DNA of 64,000 nucleotides from Berberis thunbergii (lineage: Eukaryota; Streptophyta; Magnoliopsida; Ranunculales; Berberidaceae): positions 1-64,000 of the forward strand of contig QNQO01006261.1 of the NCBI GenBank assembly GCA_003290165.1. Direction: 5' to 3'. A model generated the notes under the pieces. It saw only the letters and a program-made list of their open reading frames with translations, was not told where the DNA came from and ran no database searches. Every line of letters begins with the position of its first letter. The stretch's first letter is position 1. Positions 44,626 through 56,827 of this stretch are shown piece by piece. The position numbers and the translations under genes were made by a program.

Positions 44626-46090
44626 TTTTAATTTTTAACTTTTTAGAAAAAAAAAATGCAATGTACATGTAAGAAAAACTTGATTGTATTTTATTTGTTT
44701 ATTGTATTTTATCTCTTCAACAAGAGACTCCTCATCCGGTAGAACATACACAGTGTTCTCCATTCCGGTCAATCAAATTCTCCACGAGAAGAATCAACCT
44801 TCGCCGAAGAGACCGCTACCAATAAAGGAGATCCTGCAAAGAATAGATCTGAACAAATATTTGCATATACCTCAGCAGAGGATACATTATTTTACTTCTC
44901 AGCAGAGAATACACCTTTTTCAGTTGAAATAGGGAAATACAAGAATTCGTTCTACATGTCCTTCAGCAGAAGACATTCAAAAATACAAATATTTATGTAC
45001 ACCTCAGTAGAGAATGACACTCTCCATGAGTGGGTAATTCAATGCATAAAAGCATCTTACTCAAGACTACTTCAATTCGTTTAAGTCTAGTCAAGTGGTC
45101 AGCAGACAACACAAGCAAAATGCCTTAGTAGAGGATGCCATTTTTCATAAGTGGGTAATTCAATGCATAAAAACATCTTACTCAAGACTACTTAAATCCG
45201 TTTAAGTTTAGTCAAGTGGTCAACATACCACACAAGCTAAATGCCTCAGTAGAGGATCACACCTCAGTGGAGGATGTCACTCTCCATGAGTGGGTAATTC
45301 AATTAATCAATCACTGAGCATAGAAGCATCTTACTCAAGACTACTTAAATCTCTTTAAGTTTTGTCAAGTGGTTAGCAAATCACACAATATTTCCATGCA
45401 TTTTCCAAGATAAATAGATTTGAATCCATGATTAATTTCTTCAAGTTATGCTAAAATTCCAACTTAAGCATATTGAAAACTCATGAAAGAGATCAATCAA
45501 ACTTTTGTGCCCTTAATGCAAATATTTCTAAGTCAGTTTACCAACAAACATACACAAAGTTTGGGGATCATAAAAGCAAAGAAGACCACTACTTGACATG
45601 AAGACACCATCAAAAGAAATTCAAAGTCTCACTAGTAGAGCAACAACTTTGAATTGATTCTTGAGTAAATCAGCAGGCAAATCCAGGAGAGAACCTATAC
45701 ATCTACTTGGCAGTTTCAAATGCAGCAGTTAGCTCAGTTCTAATCAGCGAAGAGTTGGGGGCACAACTTCCTCCCAGATGTTTGTTAAAAACTCATGAAA
45801 TAGGCGATAGATTTAAGCAAATTCAACTTGATCTACTGGCCGAAGACAACTATAAAGGCTCAAGCTTTAGCATAATTCATTCCCTCATCGACCAGGGAAA
45901 CAAAGTCAGCGAACAGATCAATGTCTCATGCTTCAACAAAATCTACCGGGCGATGACAACTATAAAAGCTCAAGTCTTAGCAAATGTCGTAGTAATATCT
46001 CCCACCAAAATCAAGGAAACAAAGTCAGCCATTAGATAAGTGTCACGTCCTTCAATAAATGAAGACTCCTCAACTCATACTGAAACATGG
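44626..46090 (+). repeat. C-plus 3' interior with ~120-bp tandem repeats
   Basis: A partial second copy of the gag tail is at 44718-44780. At 44995-45400 about three units repeat words such as GAGTGGGTAATTCAATGCAT, AGACTACTTAAAT and CCTCAGTAGAGGAT. The same array in C-minus (60500-61030) has about five units. A 110-codon frame (45707-46039) has no known features. Confidence 0.65.
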
Positions 46091-46095
46091 GCAGG

Positions 46096-47988
46096 TGATA
46101 TTCACATAATTATTACATATATATCAATCAATTTATATATGTTAGTGTTTCGATTATTATATTTTATAGTAATTATTTCATTTTCATGTCTTTGTAGGAA
46201 TTTGAGCGTAAACGATGAAATCATATTAAGGCGACAAGTTAAGGAACGACAATTGGTCGATTCTAGCAGTGGTACAAAGTAGAGGGTCACACATCTAAAC
46301 CCAAAACCTAAGCCCATAACCTAAACCCAAAACCTAACCCATAAGCTTAAAATCAAGCCCATAACTTAAATCAAAATCCAATGCTAAGCCCAATCAGACC
46401 CTAGACACATTCCCTCAATCACCAAAGATTCTGATTTATTTTTTTCCTTAAATCACTCATTGACACTCTCCTAAACATGTCCACATTAATTTTCTCCTAA
46501 TTCTCTTTAAATACAAAAATTCAATGGATGAGAAAGGGAGCAAGAGAAGGGAAAAGAAAAATTACAGAAAATTAAACCCCCCTTCCTCCCAAAGTGATTT
46601 TCATCACACCAGAGCCACCACCATCACCACCTCACCCCGCCACCATCGTGCGAGCACCATCACCACCACCACTACGAAACAGGAGAGTGACAACCCTGTT
46701 TCGCATCAGACATCTCCCTGTCCCTGCTCCTCTCCCATGTCCACACATCCACCACTACCATCTCGTTTACCCACCATCATCCACCCAGCACACCACGAAA
46801 CAGACCACCACCGCCACTAATAACCGTGAAACAGGGGCGTGACAACCCTGTTTCGCGTCAGACCTTCACCTCGCCACAGACCCTGCTCCTCACTCTCGGC
46901 CCTCCTTCCTGTTTTTCTCCCTCCTCCACCTCGCCCTTTCTAGTCCTAGATCACAACAGACCAAGAGCCACCACCACGCAGCGAAACAGAGCCTCACCGT
47001 GGCTCTGTTCCGCCTCGCCGCCGCCACTGTTCCTTCTCTTCTCTCGGCCTCTCTTCGTATCGAGCTCCTTCCTTCCTCCTTCTCTCATGACCACCTTCGC
47101 AAGCGGCGCTTCAGCAGGGGGCACAAATCACCACGACAGCAGAAACAGGGAGTGCACCGCTCATCCTCCTTCGCATTTTTTTCCTTATCTCAGTGTTTCC
47201 TCACCATCTCTCTGTTTTCTAGCAGGTCCGGAGCAGGTTGGAGGACGACGAAGCTCACGAGGAGAAGAGAAGTAGCACCGCTGTCGCGCTGGAGACGAAG
47301 GAGTACCACAGGGGTACTGTAGCTCTGGCGGGAAATAACAGAATTCTAATTTTCATTATTTGCACCCCCGATTTCTCTCTGTACTACCACAAAGCTTGTG
47401 TACTTCATTTTAGCGGGATTCGTGTTCGGACCAACTACATAGTACCACCACATCGAGTTTGCGAAAAACTAAATGGGTTGTATAACTTATTGTGATTGAT
47501 TTTACTGAATTGTGTGCTTAATTGTTAATTACAATTTATTTCTGAAAGTTTTTGATAAATTGCTTTTGCTTGAAATATTTTGTTAATGTTTGATAGAAAC
47601 ATGATTTAATTTAATTGGATTTTAACGATCACATATTCGGTGTAAGCAAGGGATTCTCATCCCTAAAGCTTCTCGTCTTTAAATTCAGTAATTTAGATTT
47701 AAATAATTTTTGCTAACTCATTGGTGAGTCCAAGCCCATAAAATCCACATTTTCTGTTATTTTATTTTTTCTCTTATTTCTAATATATTTTTAGTGTAGT
47801 TTTAAAAAATGTTGTAACCCATTATCCTTTAAATTAGTTTAAATTAAATTATAAAATTCAATTGCAACCACCTTCCTCGTGGGATCGACCCGTACTTGCC
47901 GTTGTCTACCAGTTAGGCACGGTGCACTTGCGGTTATTACGAGTGGGTTAAATTAACCTATTAATTTAGGTTAGTTAAACTCGCATCA
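46096..47988 (+). repeat. 5' LTR of B2
   Basis: Contains three hairpins at places matching B1 (46675-46703, 46825-46857, 46981-47013). The last ~120 bp (47870-47988) is almost identical to the B1 LTR end. The TATA-like box is weaker (CTCTTTAAATACA, about 46502). Frames of up to 149 codons inside it are not counted as genes. Confidence 0.9.
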
Positions 47989-47994
47989 AGTTTT

Positions 47995-48012
47995 TGGCGC
48001 CGTTACCGGGGA
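47995..48012 (+). other. Primer-binding site of B2
   Basis: TGGCGCCGTTACCGGGGA, tRNA-Asp type; differs from the B1 site by one base (A for G). Confidence 0.75.
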
Positions 48013-49365
48013 AGGTTGCGGTGTAATTGAATTTAAGATTTATTTGCACTAATTATAAAAAATAAAATCAGATAAATAAAAAAAATATTTTTAAAAATAA
48101 AAAAATTTATTTTTATTTTCTTAAGTTCTTTTTACACTAATTTCTTTTTATTTGTTTATTTTGCAGAGTACACGCTTTTCGAGGAAATTGGACGATCCTG
48201 CAAAAACATCAAGCACATTTTATTTTTATTTTTTTGAGGAGAGTTTTAATTTTATTTTCACCTCGTTTTACGAGTGTGTGGTGTAATAATTTTTGAACTC
48301 TACTGTTTTCATTTTGTTTAATCACAAAAAAAACCCAAAATTTTCTTAGTCAAAATAAATTATAGGGAAACAATTTTAATTGTTACCCAATAATATTTTT
48401 TGATTTAGAAATCCGACTTCTAAGACCAAGACCAGTAAATTTATTTGCATGTGCTTGTGTGTTGAGTGAAACGGATAAAAAGAAGTCGGACATTTTTTTG
48501 AATTGTGCTAACTTTTTGTGCAGATTGGAATACGCACACTATAAGTATTTCTATCACACACAATGTATTAGCGACCCGGGTGCTTTGTGTAATTGTTTGA
48601 AATTGTGTGATTGGTTGTTTAATTCTGTAATTGTGGATGCTAAACTTTAGTAATTCATAATAAGCAGACCCAACTTCTAAATAGAAACTGGTGGGACTTG
48701 ATATCCCCACCTCATCACTCCAGCTGTGTGCAACCAATAGACAAACATAATTAAAATCAATTAGCAAGTTAGATAGAGTCATCTTTTAGGTACGGTGTTC
48801 ATAGGACAACCAAGACCAAGGTGAATCCAATAATTTTTGTGTTGACCCAAGCTAAAAGTGACGATGGGTTTAATCATTCAATGAACTCCGAGAGGCTACT
48901 GCCACAAGGGTAATTTACCCGGTACGCTGAGTCATAAGTAAGCTACGATCCATAAGAAGAATTGGTGTAACCAATAGTTTTTGGTTAGGAACACAAACCT
49001 CAAGTGTGTATTTAACATCACATCGTTCTCATATCTATTGGCTTACAGAGCGGTAGCACAAGGAAGTACTTAATTGGACCATTGTGACCTCCTTCTCTTG
49101 TGCGATAATTCGGTTTCTTTGAAACAAACTCTAGCCTACTGATTTTGAACTTTGCGGTGTAAAGTGTAAACTCTTAGGATCAACTTGTAGCACCCATTGC
49201 TGTGTCATAAAGATCACATAAGAAATAATTGTCCCCCAAAGATAAAAAGATAATTGATCTCAAAAACGTTGATTGCTTAGGGAGGCATGTTTCTTGTGCA
49301 TTTATTGGTTGCTGATTGCATGTGAGTCTGTGTGTATTTTGAGAGTTAGTGCTTTCAAAAAAAAT
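48013..49365 (+). other. B2 untranslated leader
   Basis: Collinear with the leader of B1, no credible ORF. The length is conserved at about 1.35-1.4 kb in the two subfamilies. Confidence 0.6.
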
Positions 49366-50946
49366 GAACACAAGGGATTATCCAGCCTATTTTTCCGAGC
49401 AAGTCAATTCATTTTATGACATGAGACGACCTGATTATGATCCATATTTAGATTATTACAACCCAGGTCTAGCCTATCATCCTGACTTCTCAATCAGTAC
49501 AATGAAGGCTCTCTAGACACTCCTTAGACTCCTCCAACTTTAATTCCTGATAATGAGTTAGAGGATATCATGAACATTTTTATAGAGCGAACAGGAGAAA
49601 TATTTGTGCAAAATTATCAGGATATCACAAAATTGACAGCCATTTATCAACAAAACTCCCAAGCTATCCGAAAACTTGAGATGACTGTGAGTCAGATAGC
49701 TGAGTCACTTCCTGAGATAGAGTCAGAAAAATTACCTAGCCAACCTATTTTCAACCCAAATGGTCAATTTGAACTTAGTGGCACATCTGAGTCGGACAGT
49801 GAAGATGACCAATCCATTACTACCCTTAGGAGTGGAAAATTGGTTGACAATCTAGTAGGAATGCCTGACATAAGTGTTATTATATCCTCACCCAATTTTA
49901 CACAGGTTGCATCCTCCTTTCATAAGAAGGCTGATAAAGCCTCATTTATTGATGAACCTGTAGATTCTGAGACACTACAGACATCTCCTTCCCATATTGA
50001 CTTATTAGACATATGCCTTCCTAGTGACTCATGCATAGAATCAAATTGTGAACATTCTTTAGAGTCTCCCCTTGATGGTTTTCATGATACACATGACCAT
50101 TTAGAGACTTGTTTGACTCACTTTAGTTTAGACTTTGATGTTGATGATTCCATTAGGGGAGTCAATGATTTGATTGACTCGGTCCCCATTGTGGATCCTA
50201 GTTATAAATGGAAGTCTAAAGTGGAGCCTCTTCCACTCAGTGAGTCAAAACTAGTCCCATCAGTTGAGCCACCTGAGCTTGACCTTAAACAATTACCTGA
50301 CACCCTCAGGTATGAGTTTTCAGGTGTTGATGATGTTTTTAATGTTATTATTTCATCTATATTGAATTCAAAACAGGTTGTCCCAAAGAAGTCGGGAGAT
50401 ATATCTAGTAAGAGAGTGCAATCCATAAGTAGTGTCAACTCTAGGGTTGGGGGTGTTGTTGAGTTGTCTAGACCAACATCTCTATGTGATTCATGTGATG
50501 AGCCTGTACCACCTGATATATCCATCGTCTCATCTACTTGCATCACATTCCCATTTACTAAGGCTACTTTCAACGATCCCTTGTGCTATAGTGAGGATTT
50601 CAGTTTTCACCATCCTGATGTGAAAATTATCCAATTTTCTGATTTGGAACCAGACATAGGATGTTCCTTTTTTGAAGCACGCAAGAATCCTCAATTGTGT
50701 ATGACTACTGATCACTTTTGGGATGTCCTAGTGTATTTGGTGCCCCATGTGATTGCTATTTTTGAGTGGATTGATCCTCAACTGTTCAGGTTGTTGATAT
50801 ATGACCATGGACTAAGTGTTTGTCATGTTCTTCCTCTCCACTATTCGATACACCATTTTTTAGGAAGAATATTTGTCGGGCTGATGACGGTAAACCAAGC
50901 GCTCATAGGAGGCAGCCTAGCTTTAGTTGTGTGTCTTTGCTGTTAG
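49366..50946 (+). CDS. gag/pol-remnant ORF of B2 (458 codons open from 49570)
   Basis: The family start (MNTRDYPAYFSEQ) is at 49366, but the frame breaks near 49490-49515; from 49570 it is open for 458 codons to TAG at 50944. Residues 30-58 (NSQAIRKLEMTVSQIAESLP...) match the end of Athila/Tat gag. ITTLRSGK at 83-90 is the gag-protease linker motif. About residues 238-275 (LKQLPDTLRYEFSG, then NVIISSILN) correspond to the segment just before RT. RT, RNase H and integrase are absent, and the last ~80 residues are hydrophobic (HFWDVLVYLVPHVIAIF...). The role is unknown; a particle-associated protein or a relic are both possible. Long for a relic. Confidence 0.6.
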
Positions 50947-53156
50947 TCTGGATTGATTTTCGAGTACCCTATTTAGTTGTGTTTCACTCATACTCGTTAG
51001 CTCCGTAACAGTTTTGACTTACAACTTGCCTTTCTTTTTAGTTTTATTTGTTAGTGTCGAATCTGCATTTTATCGATTTCTAATGAAAACTCCATGATTC
51101 TTATGTTTGTGAGCCTCATTGATGGATGACTTCTTGCAAATTGGTAAAATCTTCATCGCGGTAATTTTGTTCTAACCTCCTCTCATGTACTTATTTCATT
51201 CATTTGTCAGAATTATTTTGTTAAACATTGAGGACAATGTTTGGATTAGGTTTGGGGGTAGGGTTCATGAGTCGGTGAATTTTTCGTAGTATTTTCTTTT
51301 CTTATCTTTATAAAATAAAAAAATAAATAAAAAAAATAAAAAAAGTGTTTTTTCTGTCAAGAAAACTTGGTTTTTTGCGATTATGAAAATGTTTTATGCT
51401 TAAGAAAATGCAAGCCAACTTGATAGATTGGTATATTGATAAAGACTGAAAGTTTAGTATGATCCTTAAGTTAGATCTAGTTCATAAGATTTTTCAACTC
51501 GATTATCTTTGCACCATGAGCCATATTAGCATAACTTGAAGTTGATGAGTGAAATATGCACTAGAAAACCTTAGAATAATAGCGGAGACTTAACCCTGAA
51601 AGTTTTGAGCATTTCTATTTTTCCGAGGGTTATACATAAACTCTGATTTTTCTTGAGTCCGTATTATCTCGTTGATGATCTCACTATTCTCATTTTTCTG
51701 ATCAATTGCTTTGAGAATGACATCAAAATTGAATTATTACGCTAGAACTTCTTGGCTTATTCAATTGAGATGTCATAATATTGAACCGAACTTAGGAAAT
51801 GATCTAGGCATTTTTTTCTTTAGACTATTAACTAGCCTTTTAACTTACCCATAACATTAACCTTTTTGTAGACTTTTGAGCCTTAGAATAAATTTTATTT
51901 GTTAATCCATTAACCTTTACCCAATTTTTTTGGGAATGTATACGGATGGATATACTTGGTGTAAAAAGGGCATCAAAAAGAAAAATATGAGATATTTCAT
52001 AAATGCTCTATGTGAAAAAAAAAAGGGTCGAAGAAAAGGAAAATAGTAAAAAAAAATGTTAATGAGGATAAAGATGTGAGAATGAAGAAAAATTAATGGT
52101 GCGCAACATTGGTTTACTCTTGACAGCCTTAAGTGTTCGTTTAATGGGTGTATACATTCCTAGAAACTTGTCTTATAATCCTTTGACATCCCTTATTAAC
52201 CATTACCCAAGCCCCATTACAACCCAACAAAGTCCTAGTTGATCTTAGGTAAAGGTTGGTTCCATAGATGTGGAGATTTAATAACCAAGACCTATGGTGT
52301 TTGATTCAACATTCTCAAAAGTAATTGATATTCCTGTCCATGAGATCATGTTCATTCCATTCTTGAAAAGTCCGTTATTCATATTACTATATGTGAGATG
52401 ATTGTTTTCCATTATTTACTCTTTTCCTCACATATAAACTGAGTGAAATACCAAATCTCTGAGTGTTTTATTGTGAGTGACATGAGAGATTTGAAGTCAA
52501 AACAAACTTTCTATAGAAAATTTAGTCATTATTTTACTCTGAAATGAAAAGTTATGTTGATAATGCTATTCACACACACACATTGAGTTGAGGATGATTA
52601 TGAATTTTTTTCTAACTTTTGGAGAATAATAAATTATTTGGAAATTTGTTGATACACTAAAATGACACTGTTGGTTTCTTGCATTTCTTGAAGTTTTAAA
52701 ATGAACACTGTTTGACCAAGTTTTGATTGAGTCATAATGTTTGTGGGTAACATTTCTGGAAACCCTCACGAGACTATAACTCGTCCACTAGAGGTAATCT
52801 AGGAGTTTAAAGCCTTGTTGCACGTTTAAGGTAAGTGCAACCGATGATTCCTGCGAAAGTGAGTTAGGATTTTCTTTTTATTGTTTTGCTCGAGGACTAA
52901 CAAAATATAGGTTTGGGGGTATTTGATATTCACATAATTATTACATGACCAAGTTTTGATTGAGTCATAATGTTTGTGGGTAACATTTCTGGAAACCCTC
53001 ACGAGACTATAACTCGTCCACTGGTGGTAATCTAGGAGTTTAAAGCCTTGTTGCACGTTTAAGGTAAGTGCAACCGATGATTCTTGCGAAAGTGAGTTAG
53101 GATTTTCTTTTTATTGTTTTGCTCGAGGACTAACAAAATATAGGTTTGGGGGTATT
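50947..53156 (+). other. B2 3' untranslated interior
   Basis: No ORF. The hallmark ATTGAGGACAATGTTTGG with TTAGGTTTGGGGGTAGGG is at 51224-51263 and the true PPT at 53141-53156. The 233-bp duplication (about 52715-52947 and 52948-53180) includes one extra PPT and a 25-bp stub of LTR start at 52924-52948. Confidence 0.7.
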
Positions 53157-55050
53157 TGATATTCACATAATTATTACATGATATATCCCTCAATTTATAT
53201 ATTTTAGTGTTTCGATTATTATATTTTATAGTAATTATTTCGTTTTCATGTCTTTGTAGGAATTTTAGCGTAAACGATGAAATCATATTAAGGCGACAAG
53301 TTAAGGAACGACAATTGGTCGATTCTAGCGGTGGTACAAAGTAGAGGGTCACACGTCTAAACCCAAAACCTAAGCCCATAACCTAAACCCAAAACCTAAC
53401 CCATAAACCCAAAACCAAGCCCATAACTTAAATCCAAATCCAATGCTAAGCCCAATCAAACCCTAGACACATTCCCTCAATCACCAAAGATTCTGATTTA
53501 TTTTTTTTCCTTAAATCACTCATTGACACTCTCCTAAACATGTCCATATTCATGTTCTTCTAATTCTCTTTAAATACAAAAATTCAATGGATGAGAAAGG
53601 GAGGAAGAGAAGGGAAAAGAAAAATTACAGAAAATTAAACCCTCTTCCTCCCAAAGTGATTTTCATCACACCAGAGCCACCACCATCACCACCTCACCCC
53701 GCAACCACCATGCGAGCACCGTCACCACCATCACCACGAAATAGGGGAGTGACAACCTGTTTCGCATCAGACATCTCCCTGTCCCTGCTCCTCTCCCCAG
53801 TCCACACAGCCACCACTACCATCTCGTTCTCCAACCATCAGCCACCCCGCACGCCACAAAACAGACCACCACCGCCACTAATCACCGTGAAACAGAGGCG
53901 TGACAACCCTGTTTCGCGTCAGACCTTCACCTCGCCACAGACCCTGCTCCCCTCTCTCGGCCTCTTTTCTTATTTTTCTCCCTCTTCCACCTCGCTCTCT
54001 CTGGTCCTGCATCACAACAGACCGAGAGCCACAACCACGCCGCGAAACAGAGCCTCATCGCGGCTCTGTTCCGCCTCGCCGCCGCCATTGTTCCTTCTCT
54101 TTTCTCGGCCTCTCTTCGTATCGAGCTCCTTCCTTCCACCCTCTCTCACGACCACCTTCGCAAGCGGTGCTTCAGCAGGCGGCACAAATCACCGCGACAA
54201 CAGAAACAGGGAGTGCACCGCTCATCCCCCTTCGCGTTTTTTTTCCTTATCTCAGTGTTTCCTCACCATCTCTTTGTTTTCTAGCAGGTACGGAGCAGGT
54301 TGGAGGACGACGAAGCTCACGAGAAGCTGAGAAGCTGCACCGCTATCGCGGTGGAGACGAAGAAGTACTGCAGGGGTACTGTAGCTCTGGCGGGAAATAA
54401 CAGAATTCTAATTTTCATTATTTGCACCCCCGATTTCTCTCTGTGCTACCACAGAGCTTGTGTACTTCATTTTATCGAGATTCGTGTTCGGACCAATTGC
54501 TGAGTACCACCACATTGAGTTTGCGATAAACTAAATGGGTTGTATAACTTATTGTGATTGATTTTACTGAATTGTGTGCTTAATTGTTAATTACAATTTA
54601 TTTCTGAAAGTTTTTGATAAATTGCTTTTGCTTGAAATATTTTGTTAATGTTTGATAGAAACATGATTTAATTTAATTGGATTTTAACGATCACATATTC
54701 GGTGTAAGCAAAGGATTCTCATCCTTAAAGTTTCTCGTTTTTAAATTCAGTAATTTAGATTTAAATAATTTTTGCTAACTCATTGGTGAGTCCAAGCCCA
54801 TAAAATCCACATTTTCTGTTATTTTATTTTTTTCTCTTATTTCTAATTTATTTTTAGTTTAGTTTTAAAAATGTTGTAACCCATTATCCTTTAAATTAGT
54901 TTAAATTAAATTATAAAATTCAATTTCAACCACCTTCCTCGTGGGATCGACCCGTATTTGCCGTTGTCTACCAGTTAGGTACCGTGCACTTGCGGTTATT
55001 ACGGGTGGGTTAAATTAACCTATTAATTTCGGTTAGTTAAACTCGCATCA
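53157..55050 (+). repeat. 3' LTR of B2
   Basis: 1894 bp, visibly more diverged from its 5' partner than in B1, so B2 is probably the older insertion. Followed by the target copy GCAGG and C-plus interior. Confidence 0.9.
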
Positions 55051-55455
55051 GCAGGTCAACCCAAAGATATGTGACATTTATATAGGATGGGCCATCAAAT
55101 CACCAGGATGCCGGAACAAGACTTGTTTTATTCACCTATGGATGATCTTCTATTTGGACAAAGTCTAAGAACCAATGAAATGACTATGTATGACTCATCT
55201 GATAGACCACCTCATCTGCACCAAAAGCTTCAACATGCATCATTTTATCTTCAGCAGATTACATTTCAACAATAACAAAAGCCTCTACAAGCAGATCTTT
55301 TACTTGTATCAATAGAAACAGACAAGACGGCCAAATTAGGAGCATTGTACTTCTAATTTTGGCGGGGCTCATCAGTGAAAATACATCTCCTATACTTACA
55401 AGCAAGAAGAAAAAGAAAAATGGTCAACTCAAAAGCAAAGAAGATGCAGGGAATT

Positions 55456-56192
55456 TGTGGGAGCCAAAAATAATCCTTAGCCCAATAGGAAAAGGAGGCC
55501 CAAATATTTAAGATGTTCTCAAGAAGGCCGAATATTTCCCATGAAAGTTACAAGTAGAGAAAGCCCAAATTTGGGCCCAATGCAACTCAGCAGAACATTT
55601 CTTTCTCAGTAGAGGAGTAGTGTTCAACGCTGACCACCATGCTCAGCTGAGCACTCAAGCTTGCAGGAGAGTGACTCAAAATAGAAAGTTACAACCGCCA
55701 ATAGGAAGTTACAACTACTTAAAAAAAGTTACAACTACCTAAGAGGAGTTACAACCGCCTGTAAGCAGATGACTCACTTATCTGCCACGTGTCTCACTAA
55801 TCTGCTGGAGTTACAACCGCTTGCAAGCAGATAACCCACTTATCTGCCACGTGTCTCACCCATCTGCTAGAATTACAACCGTTTGCAAGCAGATCACTCA
55901 CTCATCTGCTACGTGTCTCACTCATCTGCCTCTATAAATAGTCAAACACAAATCAATTTGGAGGTAACTCTTTCTTGATTTCAGAGTTCTCTCTTCAAAT
56001 ATAGAGATATAAACATTTTTTGAAGATATTGATCAAACTTTGGCATCGGATTCCCCGTGGCAAGCACTACACCGATGTCAAGAATTAACTTCTATCTTAT
56101 CTAGATTACTCCACGTGATCAGTACGTGATTCTATCTTATGCAGATTGCTCCGCATGATCAGCACGTGATCTGGTGGAAATTTGCATCCACA
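55456..56192 (+). repeat. Family C LTR, plus (pair 1)
   Basis: TGTGGGAGCC...TTTGCATCCACA; fewer minisatellite units than the 5' LTR. TATA box CTCTATAAATAG at about 55929. Followed by ATGAC-ACCGC and then an inverted LTR. Confidence 0.88.
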
Positions 56193-56202
56193 ATGACACC
56201 GC

Positions 56203-56827
56203 TGTGGATGCAAATTTCCATCGGATCACGTGCTGATCGCGCGGAGCAATCTGCATAAGAGGAAGATTAATTCTTGACACCGGGGTGGTGCCTGCCAAAG
56301 GGACTCCGATGCCAAAGCTAGAACAATGTTTTTTGGAAAGTAATTATTTTTTTGTATTTGAAGAGATAATTGTGAATCAAGAAAGATTTATCTCCAAATG
56401 GCTATGTGTTTGGTATTTATAAAGGCAGAACAAGTCAACTGCTTGCAGATGAGTGGAACACGTGGCAGATGAGTGAGACATGTGGTAGATGAGTAAGTGA
56501 TCTGCTTGCAGGTGGTTGTAACTTCCGTAGATAGTTGTAACCTCCCATTGGTGGTTGTATTATCAGTCAACGATTGTAACTTCCGGTTAATGGTTATAAC
56601 TTCCCATTTGTAGAGACATATTCTACAGATTCGTGTGTTCAGCTGAATATGGTGGTCAATGCCGAATATTATTCCTCTGTTGAAAGAAAAGTGTTCTGCC
56701 AAACTGCATTGGGTCCAAACTTGGGTTTTCTGTACTCTTATCTTTTGTGGTTAGGGCTTCTTAGGAACGACCCAAATCTTCAGGCTTCCATATCCTGTTG
56801 TGCTAAGGATTATTTTTGGCTATCACA
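56203..56827 (-). repeat. Family C LTR, minus (pair 1)
   Basis: TGTGGATGCAAATTTCC...TTTTTGGCTATCACA, an inverted LTR facing the one at 55456-56192 across 10 bp. It is followed by minus-strand 3' interior including the inverted purine-rich tract. Confidence 0.88.

Larger units (their letters stand above)
46096..55050 (+). mobile_element. B2: non-autonomous Athila-like LTR retrotransposon nested in C-plus
   Basis: LTRs are 46096-47988 (1893 bp) and 53157-55050 (1894 bp), opening TGATATTCACA and closing ACTCGCATCA. Target duplication GCAGG at 46091-46095 and 55051-55055. Primer site TGGCGCCGTTACCGGGGA at 47995-48012 (tRNA-Asp type, one change from B1). Polypurine tract at about 53141-53156. Same layout as B1 but from a distinct subfamily. 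One long ORF, no RT or integrase. A 233-bp tandem duplication straddles the PPT/LTR junction. Confidence 0.93.
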
